From: Terebella lapidaria
Taxonomy: Eukaryota; Annelida; Polychaeta; Terebellida; Terebellidae
Assembly (NCBI GenBank): GCA_949152475.1
Contig: OX424560.1
Location: 42,920,719 to 42,984,718 of the forward strand
Direction: 5' to 3'
DNA: 64,000 nucleotides
The position numbers and the translations under genes are program-made. The notes beneath the pieces were generated by a model that was given only the letters and a program-made list of their open reading frames with translations, had not been told where the DNA came from and did no database searches. This document shows positions 1 to 10,499 of this stretch, one piece after another. Numbering within the stretch: the first letter of the stretch is position 1; every line of letters begins with the position of its first letter.

Positions 1-1923
1 CATGTCTGCAAAAGCTTGCAATATCACATTATCACCCCAGAGGCTTCCATTTTCAAGCTCATCAAGATATCTGACCCACTGTACTTCTCTTTGTGAATCT
101 CGGTCATCTATAGCATTGATAACCAGGTCTTCTACAGTTGGTTGTTCTGTGTCAGCATTTGACAAATCCTGATTTGCAATTCTTGCTGCTATGAAATCTA
201 TGTAGTGTTCTCGATTTTGCCGCATGAATTCAGAAACCTGGAAGCGCAACAAAGTAGCATTTGTATTGGTGATACCAAGCTTTTCGAGGTGGTGCCAAAT
301 TGCATAAAACATACAATTCCCATCTCCAGGTACATCGATAATATTCATATCGTTTTGTCTTGCCATAGTCGCTAGTTTTTCATATTCATTCCGATTGGAC
401 CTACTTATATCGGACATAGACACAACTTCAAATGTGTTGTTGTCTGACGTTATTTGACGATCGTCTCCTTTGACTATATTGGGTGTGCTTTCCTGCAGAT
501 TTTGGTTTTGGTCTTTGTCCTTTGCTTCTTGTTCTTTTGCGTTGTTAACTTGTCCTGTACCCAAACTGATTGCTTGCCACAGCTCATTATCATCATTTTC
601 AGCGTCTTCAACCCAATGGTCATTTATCTCGACTGAGCTATAATGTGGATTATTTTTTTTCAGCCACCTTAATGCATTCATCAGCACATCGGGTCTTACA
701 TGTTCATGTATGTAATGGGAAGAATGTTTCAGCTGTCTCTTGAGCTTCATCGGGACAATTTGTGATTCTGATGGAAGCCGTGGCAATAACTGACAAACTG
801 CATCTAGTTTTGATGGCACATTTACTGCTGGTCCATGAATTCCATGTTGTTTGCCCCTTGGTAATGCAACCATTTTCATGAACGGAATTCTCTGACAGAG
901 GAGTCTCAATTCTAACGGATTCAGGTCTTTCAGTTCCTGTGGTTGTTCAACTAATGTCAAATTATTAGCTTTGGACTGAGCAGGTAACTTTCCCCTTTTT
1001 AGTGTCAAATGGCATGTTCTGCAAATCCATTCATGATCATCATATGATTTCAGTCGAAATGAAAGCACCTCACTCAAGAGAGTTTTGGAACACTTCTTGT
1101 ATTTTTCATCATTCAGGCGAATGACTGTCATCCTGTACAGCAATCTATGGCATGAACAACATACATAATTAGCAGAGTCCTTAACTTTTGTCAGGAAGCT
1201 ACATACTACATTCTCAGCTGTATTATTATTTTTCTTACGCAAAGTTCTCTGACGCTTCTGCTGTTCAACAGTTCTTAACCTTTTCTGTACTGGCGTTTCT
1301 TTTTCTATCTTATCCTTCTGAATTTTAATTTGTTTGTCAAGCCTAAATCTTTTTTGTTGAGGCGTTTCATTTTCAAGCCTTTCTGTTTCATGGCAACGTT
1401 TTCTGTCAAGTCTTAGCGTCTTTTGTCCTGTTGTTTCTCTGTTTCGCAAATCCCTCTGAATTTTTGATTGTGTATCTAATCTTTGCCGTTTTTGTTCTGT
1501 TGTTTCTTTAACTCGCAAGTCCCTCTGAATTTTGGATTTTGTATCCAGTCTTTGCCGTTTTTGTTCTGCTGTTTCTCTGTTTCGCAGGTCTCTCTGAATT
1601 TTTGATTGTGTATCTAGTCTTTCCTGTTTTTGTTCTGTTGTTTCTTTAACTCGTAAGTCCCTCTGAATTTTTGATTGTGTATCTAGTCTTTGCTGTTTCT
1701 GTTCTCTCGTTTCATTAATTCGCAACTCTCTCTGACATTTCGATTGTCTCGCTAGTCTCTGTTTTTTCTCCTCTGGCATTTCAGTTTGTCTAATTGCTGA
1801 ACGTCGTTTTCGGTCTTTCTCAATTCTTTCATATTTTTCACTCGATGTTTCATTTTCCCGCAATGCCCTCACTCTAAGCTTTGCTTCTTTTCTTTTTTGG
1901 TCTGCACTCTTTCGCCTGGCCAT
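1..1923 (-). CDS. Helitron protein, N-terminal part with OTU domain (runs off window)
   Basis: I translated the minus strand from the ATG at 1923-1921 and found 641 codons with no stop up to base 1. Residues 1-230 are highly charged. Around residues 79-180 a 23-residue repeat recurs (core RLDTQSKIQRDL, spaced by R-x-ETTEQK). CxxC pairs lie at 255-258 and 301-304. The block from about 330 to 440 (LNPLELRL, then MVALPRGKQHGIHGPAVNVP) looks like the DUF6570-type region of animal Helitron proteins. Residues 525-641 look like an OTU cysteine protease: VPGDGNCMFYAIWHHL with catalytic-type Asp534 and Cys537, then WGDN near the edge. The family continues with a Rep/HUH nuclease and a PIF1-like helicase, which would lie left of base 1. 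A Helitron moves by rolling-circle replication. The open frame suggests a young copy. Family call is strong; whether it is Helitron or Helentron is not decided by this part. Confidence 0.85.
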   Translation of the reverse strand, partial: MARRKSADQKRKEAKLRVRALRENETSSEKYERIEKDRKRRSAIRQTEMPEEKKQRLARQSKCQRELRINETREQKQQRLDTQSKIQRDLRVKETTEQKQERLDTQSKIQRDLRNRETAEQKRQRLDTKSKIQRDLRVKETTEQKRQRLDTQSKIQRDLRNRETTGQKTLRLDRKRCHETERLENETPQQKRFRLDKQIKIQKDKIEKETPVQKRLRTVEQQKRQRTLRKKNNNTAENVVCSFLTKVKDSANYVCCSCHRLLYRMTVIRLNDEKYKKCSKTLLSEVLSFRLKSYDDHEWICRTCHLTLKRGKLPAQSKANNLTLVEQPQELKDLNPLELRLLCQRIPFMKMVALPRGKQHGIHGPAVNVPSKLDAVCQLLPRLPSESQIVPMKLKRQLKHSSHYIHEHVRPDVLMNALRWLKKNNPHYSSVEINDHWVEDAENDDNELWQAISLGTGQVNNAKEQEAKDKDQNQNLQESTPNIVKGDDRQITSDNNTFEVVSMSDISRSNRNEYEKLATMARQNDMNIIDVPGDGNCMFYAIWHHLEKLGITNTNATLLRFQVSEFMRQNREHYIDFIAARIANQDLSNADTEQPTVEDLVINAIDDRDSQREVQWVRYLDELENGSLWGDNVILQAFADM

Positions 1924-2266
1924 TTTCACTGTATGTATACAAAATAAACACTGCTCATACGATTCCCAAATTTATGTACAGTGGAAGCACACTTATTTAT
2001 ATAATGTTTTAGTCAAAATCTATCAATTGAGAAGTTGATCTGAAAATTCACAGTACCGATTGTCACACGAAATATCACTTTCCTATCCGTATCGGTAGAA
2101 GCTTTTGAAGATGATCCAAGAATATCAAATGTTGTTCGTTGTTTACTCTGAGATATTATCAGGTTATGTTCACACGGACTATCAGTGAATGTAGTCAATC
2201 AATCACAGAATGCAGTAGAATTCTTTATTCTGCACGAGATAGATACAAATAGTCGAATAATTCACA
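1924..2266. other. 5' flank of the Helitron ORF
   Basis: This is AT-rich sequence directly upstream of the ORF on its strand. It should hold the element's 5' leader and perhaps its 5' terminus, but I could not place a convincing TC terminus. The stretch near 2217-2265 reappears in diverged form near 3281-3345. Confidence 0.3.
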
Positions 2267-3211
2267 AGTTATATACAAAAGTCCCCAGCTACAATATTTA
2301 TGGAACGTTATGATCGTAATATAAATGGGACCGAGTCTGACCAATGTCTAATGAATTTATTAATCTTTTCAACACAAGTCGATCAATATGTCACAACCAA
2401 AAATTTTAGTTTTAAAACTGTTTAAAAATCTTCCACTATACTAGTATGCCTGACGACTTCCGTTTATTCAAATCAGAATGGATATAATTGCCCTACTGAT
2501 CACTCACAAAACGTAAACGCAAATATTTATTGGCAAAAATACAATATCCTGTATGACAGTCAACTTAAATACACTAAATTAATTCGAGTATTTTGTTGTC
2601 CCTCTAACGAGTTGCAGATCACTTGTCTACAGCCAGCAGGTTATGCACTTTGCACAGTTGTCTACTGCACTATACACTCAAATACTAACTAATATACAAC
2701 ATATAATGAAAATCAACACAAGCTTATATCAGTCAAAGTCAAAGTCAAAGTTATGTACAAAAGTCCCCAGCTATAATATTCAGGGAACGTTATGATCGTA
2801 ATATAAAAGGGACAGAGTCTGACGAATGTTGGATGAATTTAATAATATTTTCAACACCAGTCAATCAATATGACACAATAAAAAATTTGAGTTTTAAAAA
2901 TGTTCAAAGCTTCCACTATATGTCTGAAGACTTCCGTTTATTAAAATCAGAATGGATTCAGTTGCCACTATTGATCACTCACGAAACGTAAACACAAATA
3001 TTTATTGGCAAAAATACAATATCCTGAATAATATGACAGTCAACACAAATACACTAAAGAATTTCCAGTATTTTTGTGTTCCTCTGACGAGATGCAGATC
3101 ACTTGTCCACAGCCAGCAGATTATGCACTTCGCACGGTTGTCTACTGCACTGTACACTCAAATACTAACTAATATACAACATATAATGAAAATCAACACA
3201 AGCTTATATCA
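2267..3211. repeat. Tandem duplication, about 482-bp period
   Basis: Copy 1 (about 2267-2731) and copy 2 (about 2749-3211) share a start at the motif acaaaagtccccagct and an end at aaaatcaacacaagctta. A short gtcaaa triplet repeat separates them at 2732-2750. By eye the copies are roughly 85-90% alike with small indels. A third, partial and more diverged piece lies at about 3281-3345. They lie upstream of the Helitron ORF and could be repeats of that element's 5' region. Confidence 0.75.
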
Positions 3212-3726
3212 ATATTTCTTCTTAGTGCAGAGATAACAAGGTTAGTTTTATATTTATATATTTTCACTATATTATTATTATTATCTTTATTTTGCACGAT
3301 TTAGATACACAGTTGAATAATTCAAACAATTTTGTACGTCGAATAATTCACACTATTTTATAAATTCAGATTTCCCAGATAACTAAAAATGTGTAGTTCA
3401 ATTTAATCTTGTTGACAGATTAAATGGAACAATCTTGGTGTCTGTATCACAAAAATATCAGATACCAAGGAAAAACTTCACTGCCAAGGTTTGCAAAATA
3501 TTTTGACACGAAATCTCAGTGAAGTTATAATTTTTCGAGGTCAGAATTTTTTCAGTGGTGTTTTTACTGGACCAAATGCACACAACGTAGTGCTATATAG
3601 AGTTCAACCACTTCTGTGATAATGATACGAGAAATGAGACAATGAACAATGGTCAATGAGTGATCAATCAGCATGAAAAGATGGACTATTACAGGATGGA
3701 CTATAACAGGATGAGTAAGACAGCAC
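3212..3726. other. No recognised feature
   Basis: AT-rich sequence with a weak third piece of the preceding duplication at 3281-3345. Otherwise I see nothing. Confidence 0.4.
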
Positions 3727-3853
3727 GGGTTTCCAAATTAAGGCAAGTGTTTCCAAATTAAGGCAAGTGTTTCCAAAGTAAGGCAAGTGTTTCCAAAGTA
3801 AGGCAAGTGTTTCCAAAGTAAGGCAAATGTTTCCAAAGTTATGCAAGTAGTGT
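3727..3853. repeat. Minisatellite, 20-bp unit
   Basis: About six head-to-tail copies of the unit aaggcaagtgtttccaaagt, with the first copies carrying ...aaatt instead of ...aaagt. The last copy is degenerate. The repeat leaves a minus-strand frame open; that frame is only the repeat read as protein. Confidence 0.85.
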
Positions 3854-4252
3854 TTCCAAAGTGTTTCAGATTGAGTATCAGTATTTAATTTGTAGTTCAG
3901 CAGGACCTGAAAGACAAAAAAAAAACATTAAAGGAAAAATCATACATAATATGAACAAACTATTTGTGCAGGGCCTATTAAGTTTTGTAATGTATATGTG
4001 TTTTGCAAGGATTTATATTTGTGATCCATACAGAATACAACTTTACTATAGAATATAATTTCACGTGAATTTGATTTAGTTTTTTTATGCTACCACAAAA
4101 TCAACAAATAACTGTCCTGCAAGAATAGTTTGTTCACAGTATAGTAACTCAATCAAACTTGTGTTCGAGATACTGCCAAAATACTGAGTTCCGTACACAC
4201 ATTTATAATTAGTTCTTAACTGTAGCAAGACTTTATTGTCCAAATATTTTCC
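3854..4252. other. No recognised feature
   Basis: AT-rich single-copy-looking sequence between the minisatellite and the MITE candidate. I see no coding or RNA signal. Confidence 0.4.
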
Positions 4253-4851
4253 TTAAAGGTAGGGTCTAACATGTAAGATTATTGCAGTATTGCACAGATG
4301 TTGTTCTCGATCGAATTGTCCTCGAGATATGATTTCAGACTGATATCTGGTACCTTATTAACTATTATAAGAAGTGTTCATGGCGCGAACCATGTAGCAA
4401 GATGCTTTTATTTAGCTTTGCAAATTACAGTATATTTGAGTTGATGTATTTAACCAATCATTGGATAATAGAATCCCGGCAGCTGATTGGAAAATCAACC
4501 GTTGACAATGTTTCCGTCAAATTTAGCAGTGTCCCTAGCAATGGGGAACATTGTCCTGCCATGAAATATTGTTTAAAATATTGCCTACTGCAACTGGAAA
4601 CTTCCAAATTTTCACGAGTTGAACTCTCTGATTTTTACCTCTTTCGCATGCTTGATATTGCACGAAACATGATCACTCGAAAAAATAAATTGACTTAAGC
4701 TGACTTTACTGAGCTGCAAACCTTCAAACCTGGTTCCAGACACTAACATGTGTATATCTCGAAAACTAATCTCGTTATGTAAAAGCCAAGCTGCTTCTCT
4801 GTAGCTCTATGTAATGGGACAATTATCCTACATGGTTGACACTACCTTTAA
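4253..4851. mobile_element. MITE candidate with TTAA ends (599 bp)
   Basis: The left end TTAAAGGTAGGGTCTAAC is matched in inverse by the right end GTTGACACTACCTTTAA, about 15 of 18 positions. TTAA is present at both outer edges, as expected for a TTAA target-site duplication or a TTAA-containing terminus (piggyBac-like style). The 98-codon frame inside (4402-4698) resembles nothing I know and is probably chance. The right end is followed by a second near copy of its last bases (acccttaact), which makes the exact edge slightly uncertain. Confidence 0.5.
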
Positions 4852-5128
4852 CCCTTAACTGCCACAGGAGATTTTGGACAAATTAGGTACTAGAACAGTT
4901 ATGTTTGTAGTATGGATCAGAAATACAATGAATATTATTCCTATATGCAAATTTTTAATTTATCTAAAATTGTATACAGTTTGATAAATACACTAATAGA
5001 TCTGTCAAAAGTAAAACAAAATCTACAACGTGTAATGGTGGTTGTACTTTCCTAAAAAAAATTGAGTTAAAATTTCCAATTCATAGTGAAAGGGTCAACA
5101 AATTTTTAACACCTACAGCAAGTGAGAA
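4852..5128. other. No recognised feature
   Basis: AT-rich spacer with nothing identifiable. Confidence 0.35.
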
Positions 5129-5705
5129 AACGGTATCTTTCGACAGCCGAACAATCTGCCTCCAGGACTGTAGTCGGACTGGGAAGGACCAGGACTGTAG
5201 TCAGACTGGAAGCTAAGGCTGGCTCCTGCAACAATGAAACAAGATATGCTTTCATCATCACCATAATAATTGGTTATAACTTACTAAGGGTAACATGATA
5301 CAATGATAATGGCACTTACTTATATGAACTTTATTGAAATTAAAATTGCTTAAACTGTCCAAGATAATGCTGAAAATGTTGACGGTGCTCCATACAAACA
5401 TTTTATAATAATACTGTATTGTAACAAAACTTTGTGTGAACGATTCCCACAACACAACGCTACTACAAACAGTAAATTCGAGCAAGGTATCTTACAACAG
5501 AGGCACTGGAAATACGCCCACAGGACTGGAGTGGACCAGGACTGCAGTCAGCTAAGGCTGGAACTCCTGCAACAATGACACAAGATATGTTGTCATCATC
5601 ACCATTACCAGTTAACAACTTTTTTATAATGGTTGTACCTCAGTACTGAATAACATAAAATTATATTTCTACTTACTTATACTTCATTAAAATTATACTA
5701 CTTGC
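5129..5705. repeat. Tandem duplication, about 346-bp period
   Basis: Copy a (5129-5484) and copy b (5485-about 5705) share an ordered set of blocks: ggtatctt, ggaccaggactg(t/c)agtcag, ctaaggctgg, ctcctgcaacaatga, acaagatatg and acttacttat. The copies are clearly diverged, so the duplication is old. Inside copy a there is a further short duplication of the ggactgtagtc motif. I see no open frame in common. Confidence 0.65.
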
Positions 5706-6209
5706 TCAGAATTGATTAATGAGGTCACCATAGGAAACATAAATTATAACCATACACAATTGTTCATTTCCTGATGTTTTTATAAAATGTGAGATGACAA
5801 TGATAGCAAACAATTTATAGAGTGCTTCAACAAGACCAGTCAAGCAAGAACTCACGCGACACGCACAAAACAGCACCAGAAAAGCCTGGGACAGTGACCT
5901 GTAAAAAGAACAAAGCAAAACTCCATTGCATCAGCCAACTTGGGGGAACTGAACTAAACGGTAAACTAGTGAATATATAAAGTTATCACATTCAAATGTT
6001 CTATTTGTGTAGCAAAATACCTAGGTATGCATATTTTCCAAGGAATAGGTCGTAGACAACCACATGGGTGATATCCCCAAATGAATTCATTGCACTCACG
6101 ACTGCATTATGATCATTCTAGTCATATCATAAAGTCACCATGTTTTCACCTCTATCAGGTGACAACATTCACCAAATGTCATGGGTATGCGTGTTTGAGT
6201 GTATGCGCT
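5706..6209. other. No recognised feature
   Basis: AT-rich sequence. A 70-codon minus-strand frame (5706-5918) has no recognisable domain. Confidence 0.35.
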
Positions 6210-6425
6210 ATGCTGCCAAAATGGCTGCCACGTGCAGATCGACGACTCAAGGGCAATGAAACTTACGCACATAGTGAAGGTATATAAAAGGAATTTTTTG
6301 AAAAAGTATGATAGCGGATCCCACAGCTTTCGAGAAAATGGTTGCCAAAGTCCAAAAATAAGAAAACCAAAACAAACAAAAATTAGGCCAAGGGCCAAAG
6401 ATAGGTTACCGGAAAATGTTTAATA
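6210..6425 (+). repeat. Diverged copy of the 360-bp unit
   Basis: The order of motifs (aaaatggc, then caagggcaatgaaac, then gagaaaatggttgcc, then aaagtccaaaa) parallels the much better copies at 7677-7810 and 8034-8170. It ends in gataggttaccgg, which is the same terminal motif as one arm of the hairpin at 8351-8381. It therefore looks like the left boundary of, or an older member of, the 6.4-8.9 kb repeat element. Confidence 0.55.
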
Positions 6426-7600
6426 TTTCAGATCTTAGCCAAGTCACTGGTTAAATTCAATATTGAGCATATATAATATTAAGCATATATCATGTCCACA
6501 GTTGATTGCTAAGCTGTAATTTCAATAATCAGAGAGATATTAGCAATTTTGTGCTGTGGCCTTGAAAAAGAAGGCAAAAGTCGAATTCAAGGTCATCAAA
6601 ATATTCAGTATATATCGTTTTCTATATGCACACAATTGATTCTCAAGCCATACAGTCAATAGAGGAGCAAGATATGAGCCAGTTTGTCCTTGGACCGTGA
6701 AAATGAGGTCAGAGGTCATATTCAAGATCACCAGAATATTCAGCATATATCATATATGTCAACAATTGACTCATAAGCTGATAGTGAGTGAGATATTAGC
6801 CATTTTGTCCTGTGACTTTGAAAATGAGGTCAAAGGTCAAATTTAAGGTCATCAGAATATTCAGCATATATCACTTCCCATATGTCCACAATTGATTCTT
6901 TAGCTGTAGAGTCGATAATAAGCAAGATATAAGCCATTTTGTCCTATGACCTTGAAAATGGGGTCAAAGGTCAAATTCAAGGTCACGAGAATATTCAGCA
7001 TATATCATTTCCTATATGTTCACAATTGATTCCTAAGCTGTAAAGTCGATAATAAGCGAGATATTAGCAATTTTGTCCTGTGACCTTGGAAATGAGGTCA
7101 AAGGTCAAACTGAAGGTCACGAGAATATTCAGCATATATCATTTCCTATATGTTCACAATTGATTCCTAAGCTGAAAGTCGATAAGCGAGATATTAGCCA
7201 TTTTGTCATGTGACCTTGAAAATGAGGTCAAAGGTCAAATTCAAGGTCACGAGAATATTCAGCATATATCATTTCCTATATGTCCACATTTGATTCCTAA
7301 GCTGTAAAGTCGATAGTAAGTGAGATATTAGCAATTTTGTCCTGTGACCTTGGAAATGAGGTCAAAGGTCAAATTCAAGGTCACGAGAATATTCAGTATA
7401 TATCATTTCCTATATGTCCACAATTGATTCCTAAGCTGTAAAGTCGATGATAAGCGAGATATTAGCCATTTTGTCCTGTGACCTTGAAAATGAGGTCAAA
7501 GGTCAAATTCAAGGTCACGAGAATATTTCAGCATATATCATTTCCTATATGTCCACAATTGATTCCTAGTCTCTAATCTCAATATTAAGTGAGATATTAG
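6426..7600 (+). repeat. Tandem array of about 134-bp units
   Basis: At least eight units. The motif tgaccttgaaaatgaggtca recurs near 6554, 6690, 6814, 6947, 7081, 7211, 7345 and 7479, most spacings being 130-136 bp. Each unit has the same order: attgattcctaagctgtaa, gagatattagcc, the motif above, aaaggtcaaattcaaggtca, then cagcatatatcatttcc. The right-hand units are the most alike and the left-hand units are more worn. Each unit carries a direct repeat AGGTCAAAGGTCA and a TCAAGGTCA half-site. Confidence 0.9.
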
Positions 7601-8280
7601 GCTTAATGTGTTCCATTATAAAGCATAGGAAAATTTAACATGGGAAAGTCACATTTGGGCCGAGTTTGGGCCCAAAATGGCCCACTTCGAGCAATTGAAG
7701 GGCAACGAAATTTATACATGTCACAGGGGTACATATGAGTAGTGTTATGCATCAATAAGAAAAAAAGTTACTGAACAGATTTTGAGAAAACGACCGTCAA
7801 AGTCCAAAATTGGCCATTTTTCGACGAAAACGGCCGCTCTGACCTTGAAACCAAGGTCGGAGGTCAAATTCAAGGTCACGACAATATTCAGCACATATCA
7901 TTTCCTATAGGTCCACAATTGATTCCTAGTCTCTAATCTCAATATTAAGTGAGATATTAGGCTTAATGTGTCCCATTATAAAGCATAGGAAAATTTAACA
8001 TGGGAAAGTCCCATTTGGGCGGAGTTTGGGCCCAAAATGGCCCACTTCGAGCGATTCAAAGGCAAAGAAATTTATACATGTCACAGAGGTACATATGAGG
8101 AGTGTTATGCATCAATAAGTCAAAAAGTTACTGAACAGATTTTGAGAAAACGACAGCCAAAGTCCAAAATGCACCATTTTTCAACGAAAACGGCGGTCAT
8201 TTTGAAAAAAATGCGAAAATCAAAAAACTAAAAAAAAGCTTTTCTGGAAATATTTTTAGGTATTTTTGTGCAAAATTTCA
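7561..8280 (+). repeat. 360-bp direct duplication
   Basis: The blocks starting at 7561 and 7921 are offset by exactly 360 bp and are very alike for about 300 bp. Both run from gattcctagtctctaatctc through tttgggcccaaaatggccca to gagaaaacga. The second copy runs on into the tail that leads to the terminal hairpin. Confidence 0.85.
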
Positions 8281-8319
8281 GAAAGATTCGACCGTAAAAT
8301 TTAAAGATAAAAATGTGAA

Positions 8320-8381
8320 CGGACGGACGACGGACGCAACGCCACGGCAATAGGTTATCGGACCAAAGGTCCGGTAACCTA
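8320..8381 (+). mobile_element. Hairpin terminus of the repeat element
   Basis: The GC-rich tail (ggacggacgacggacgcaac) is followed by a near-perfect hairpin: arm 8351-8364, loop AAA, arm 8368-8381, with one G/T pair. Its apex is GGACCAAAGGTCC and the run ends in CTAA. A terminal hairpin and a CTRR-like end fit a Helitron-type 3' terminus, but the hairpin reaches the end itself, where Helitrons usually have a short spacer. The family is therefore not settled. Confidence 0.55.
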
Positions 8382-8865
8382 AAAATAGGTCCAAGTTAAA
8401 ATTCAAGATCAAGAAAATATTCACAATATATCATTTTCTTTATGTCCACAATTGATTTCTAATCTCTAATCTCAATAATAAGCAATACATTTGCATTTTG
8501 TACTCTGACCTTGAAAATATCGAAGGTCAAGTTCAGGGTCATAAGAATATTATGCATATATCATTTCTTAAAAGTGAACAATTAGTTCTTAAGATGTAAA
8601 GTCGATAATAAGCGAAATATTAACCATTTTGTTCTCTGACTTCGAAAATGAGGTCAAAGGTCGAATTCAATGTCACCAGAATATTCAGCATATATCATTT
8701 CATATAATTATGTTCACTATGGATTCCTACGCTGTAAAGTCCATAATAAGTGAAAAATCTGCGATATATTAATCATTTTGTTCTCTGACCTTGAAAATGA
8801 GACCTAAAAACGTTGACAACGGCGGACGGACGACGGACGCAATGCCACGGCAATAGGTTATCCGC
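8382..8865 (+). repeat. Older 134-bp units and a second terminus
   Basis: About three worn 134-bp units occur (anchors near 8510, 8637 and 8787), then a second copy of the ggacggacgacggacgcaa tail at 8830-8850, ending in caataggttatccgc without the right hairpin arm. This looks like an older element into which, or beside which, the 6.4-8.38 kb copy was placed. Confidence 0.6.
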
Positions 8866-9786
8866 CGAATAGCAATGTCAATTCACAATCAAATACTTCA
8901 TCCAGGAGAAACAACAAGACAAATTGTAGCCCATCACATTTATTTTCTGACAATGAGTACATTATCGACACTGTACACAACAAGAGGGCAACCACAGTGT
9001 GAAAGTTGGGGGGTGGTCTGTTCAATGAGAGTCTCGAAAGCTCCTCTCCAAATTAACATTTTGGAAATACACATGATAAATGATAGTATTGGCAAGCATT
9101 TGATTTGTCCCGAAGTTATGGGGAGAGGAGGGGGCAGGGGGGTTACGCCGCTCACCAGTAGATCTATGATAGTCGCACCCTTGTATTACACAGTTCAAAC
9201 ATCGACATCAATTTACTGTAAATCTATTTACCCGACGTCACCTCGAGGCCAGAGGTATTTCCATTTCCCAAATATATCTATAGATTCGACATGTGCTCCG
9301 AGCGAAAGTGAACGGACGCGCTGGTAAAATGGGGGCAACGAGCCAGGCAGTGCCTGCACGCGGCCTCACGCATGGCGGTGATGGCCCCACATGCGGTCGG
9401 AAATTACGCATTTTTTTTCAATGTTTACATACCTAAAACGTTCGAATTTCAAATTCCAATACGGGAACATGATCTATGATACTTACGCACCCATACTGTG
9501 TTTGTATTAATACTACAAATGACAAATTTAATGCATGATAACTCGAAGTTTGTGACCAAAACAAAACAAAAAGTTCCCTACCGAAAGAAGTCTCGTGCTC
9601 ACTGCTGACAATCTGTTTCGAGGGCTGCTGCTTTCGTTCAAGCATTCATGTCATGAGTCCCAATACGTGAACAGTTCTAAACGACTCAGTCCCCACGCAG
9701 TGATTACTAAGCCGTAGCCAAGGCAACACCACAGTGTATAATCGATAGGCGCTCTGTGGAGGAGAGACGTTCTTTGGGACTAAATT
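8866..9786. other. Non-repetitive island, nothing recognised
   Basis: This stretch shares nothing with the repeat families around it. It contains a 150-codon plus-strand frame (8875-9327) with no recognisable domain and irregular composition. A short GC- and CpG-rich patch lies at 9300-9410. I cannot tell whether this is an exon, a promoter or chance. Confidence 0.35.
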
Positions 9787-10350
9787 CTTGTTCATCCATC
9801 AGTGAAACACGCTTTTTGGCCGTGTTTTTGCTTTAAATGCTCGGATCGCCTTGAAAATTTGTGTGTATTAATTGGACATCATGTCGTAATTTTTCACCAA
9901 ATTTCAGAGCTCTACCTCAATAATTGAGAAAGTTGGCAATCTAACCCAATGTTAAATTTCGGCTCCAATATGGAATTTCAGAGTCTACACGAAAAACAAC
10001 AACTTTTATTTGATGTAGGAGTTATATATTGCTTCAGAATAAACATATTTAATTAATATACACCGACTATGCCTTCTGACTCTAAATCAACGCAATGGGT
10101 TCATTCTGTATGGACATAAACACTATTAAAGCCCTGAATTTGTTGAAATGTACTTGATCCCATTTCCGATGAAATTTAACATTGGCTTAGATTGTCAACT
10201 TTCTCAATTTTTGAGATAGAGCTCTGAAATTTGGTGAAAAATTACGACATGACGCCCAATTAATACATACAGAATATCAAGTTGATCCGATTATTTCAAA
10301 CAAAACTACGGCCAAAAAGCGTGTTTCACTGCACAATGGATGAACTTGAA
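9787..10350. mobile_element. Fold-back element: 175-bp inverted arms, 210-bp spacer
   Basis: The left arm (about 9787-9960) matches the right arm (about 10171-10350) in inverse along its whole length, roughly 80-85% by eye. Shared landmarks are gttcatccat, gtgaaacacgctttttggcc, catgtcgtaatttttcacc, atttcagagctctacctcaa (atctcaa in the partner) and caatgttaaattt. There is no coding capacity, so this is a MITE or fold-back element. The outer edges are not sharp and I could not identify a target-site duplication. Confidence 0.75.
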
Positions 10351-10467
10351 TATAGGCCTACTTTGCGCTCTTTTGGGAAAAATCAGACCGGATACATCTT
10401 TTAGGTATAACAATCGCATTATACAGATCTAGTAGATCTACGCCTACTACTGCATGAAAGGTCAGTC

Positions 10468-10499
10468 ATTCCGGCAAGTGTGTGGCCTATGGCCTCTCG
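10468..10499 (+). mobile_element. Orphan HINE-like 3' terminus
   Basis: ATTCCGGCAAGT is followed by the hairpin stem GGCC-TAT-GGCC and the end TCTCG, then a T. The sequence to its left is not part of this family, so this is the left border of the nested region. Its own 5' tip has been lost or lies outside the window. Confidence 0.7.

Noticed and set aside
4402-4698. 98-codon frame in the MITE candidate as a small gene
   Set aside because: It lies wholly within the inverted ends, has no recognisable domain and could be open by chance.
8875-9327. A 150-codon frame as a host gene
   Set aside because: No domain, irregular composition with a GGGRG run, and no splice or upstream signal that I could support.
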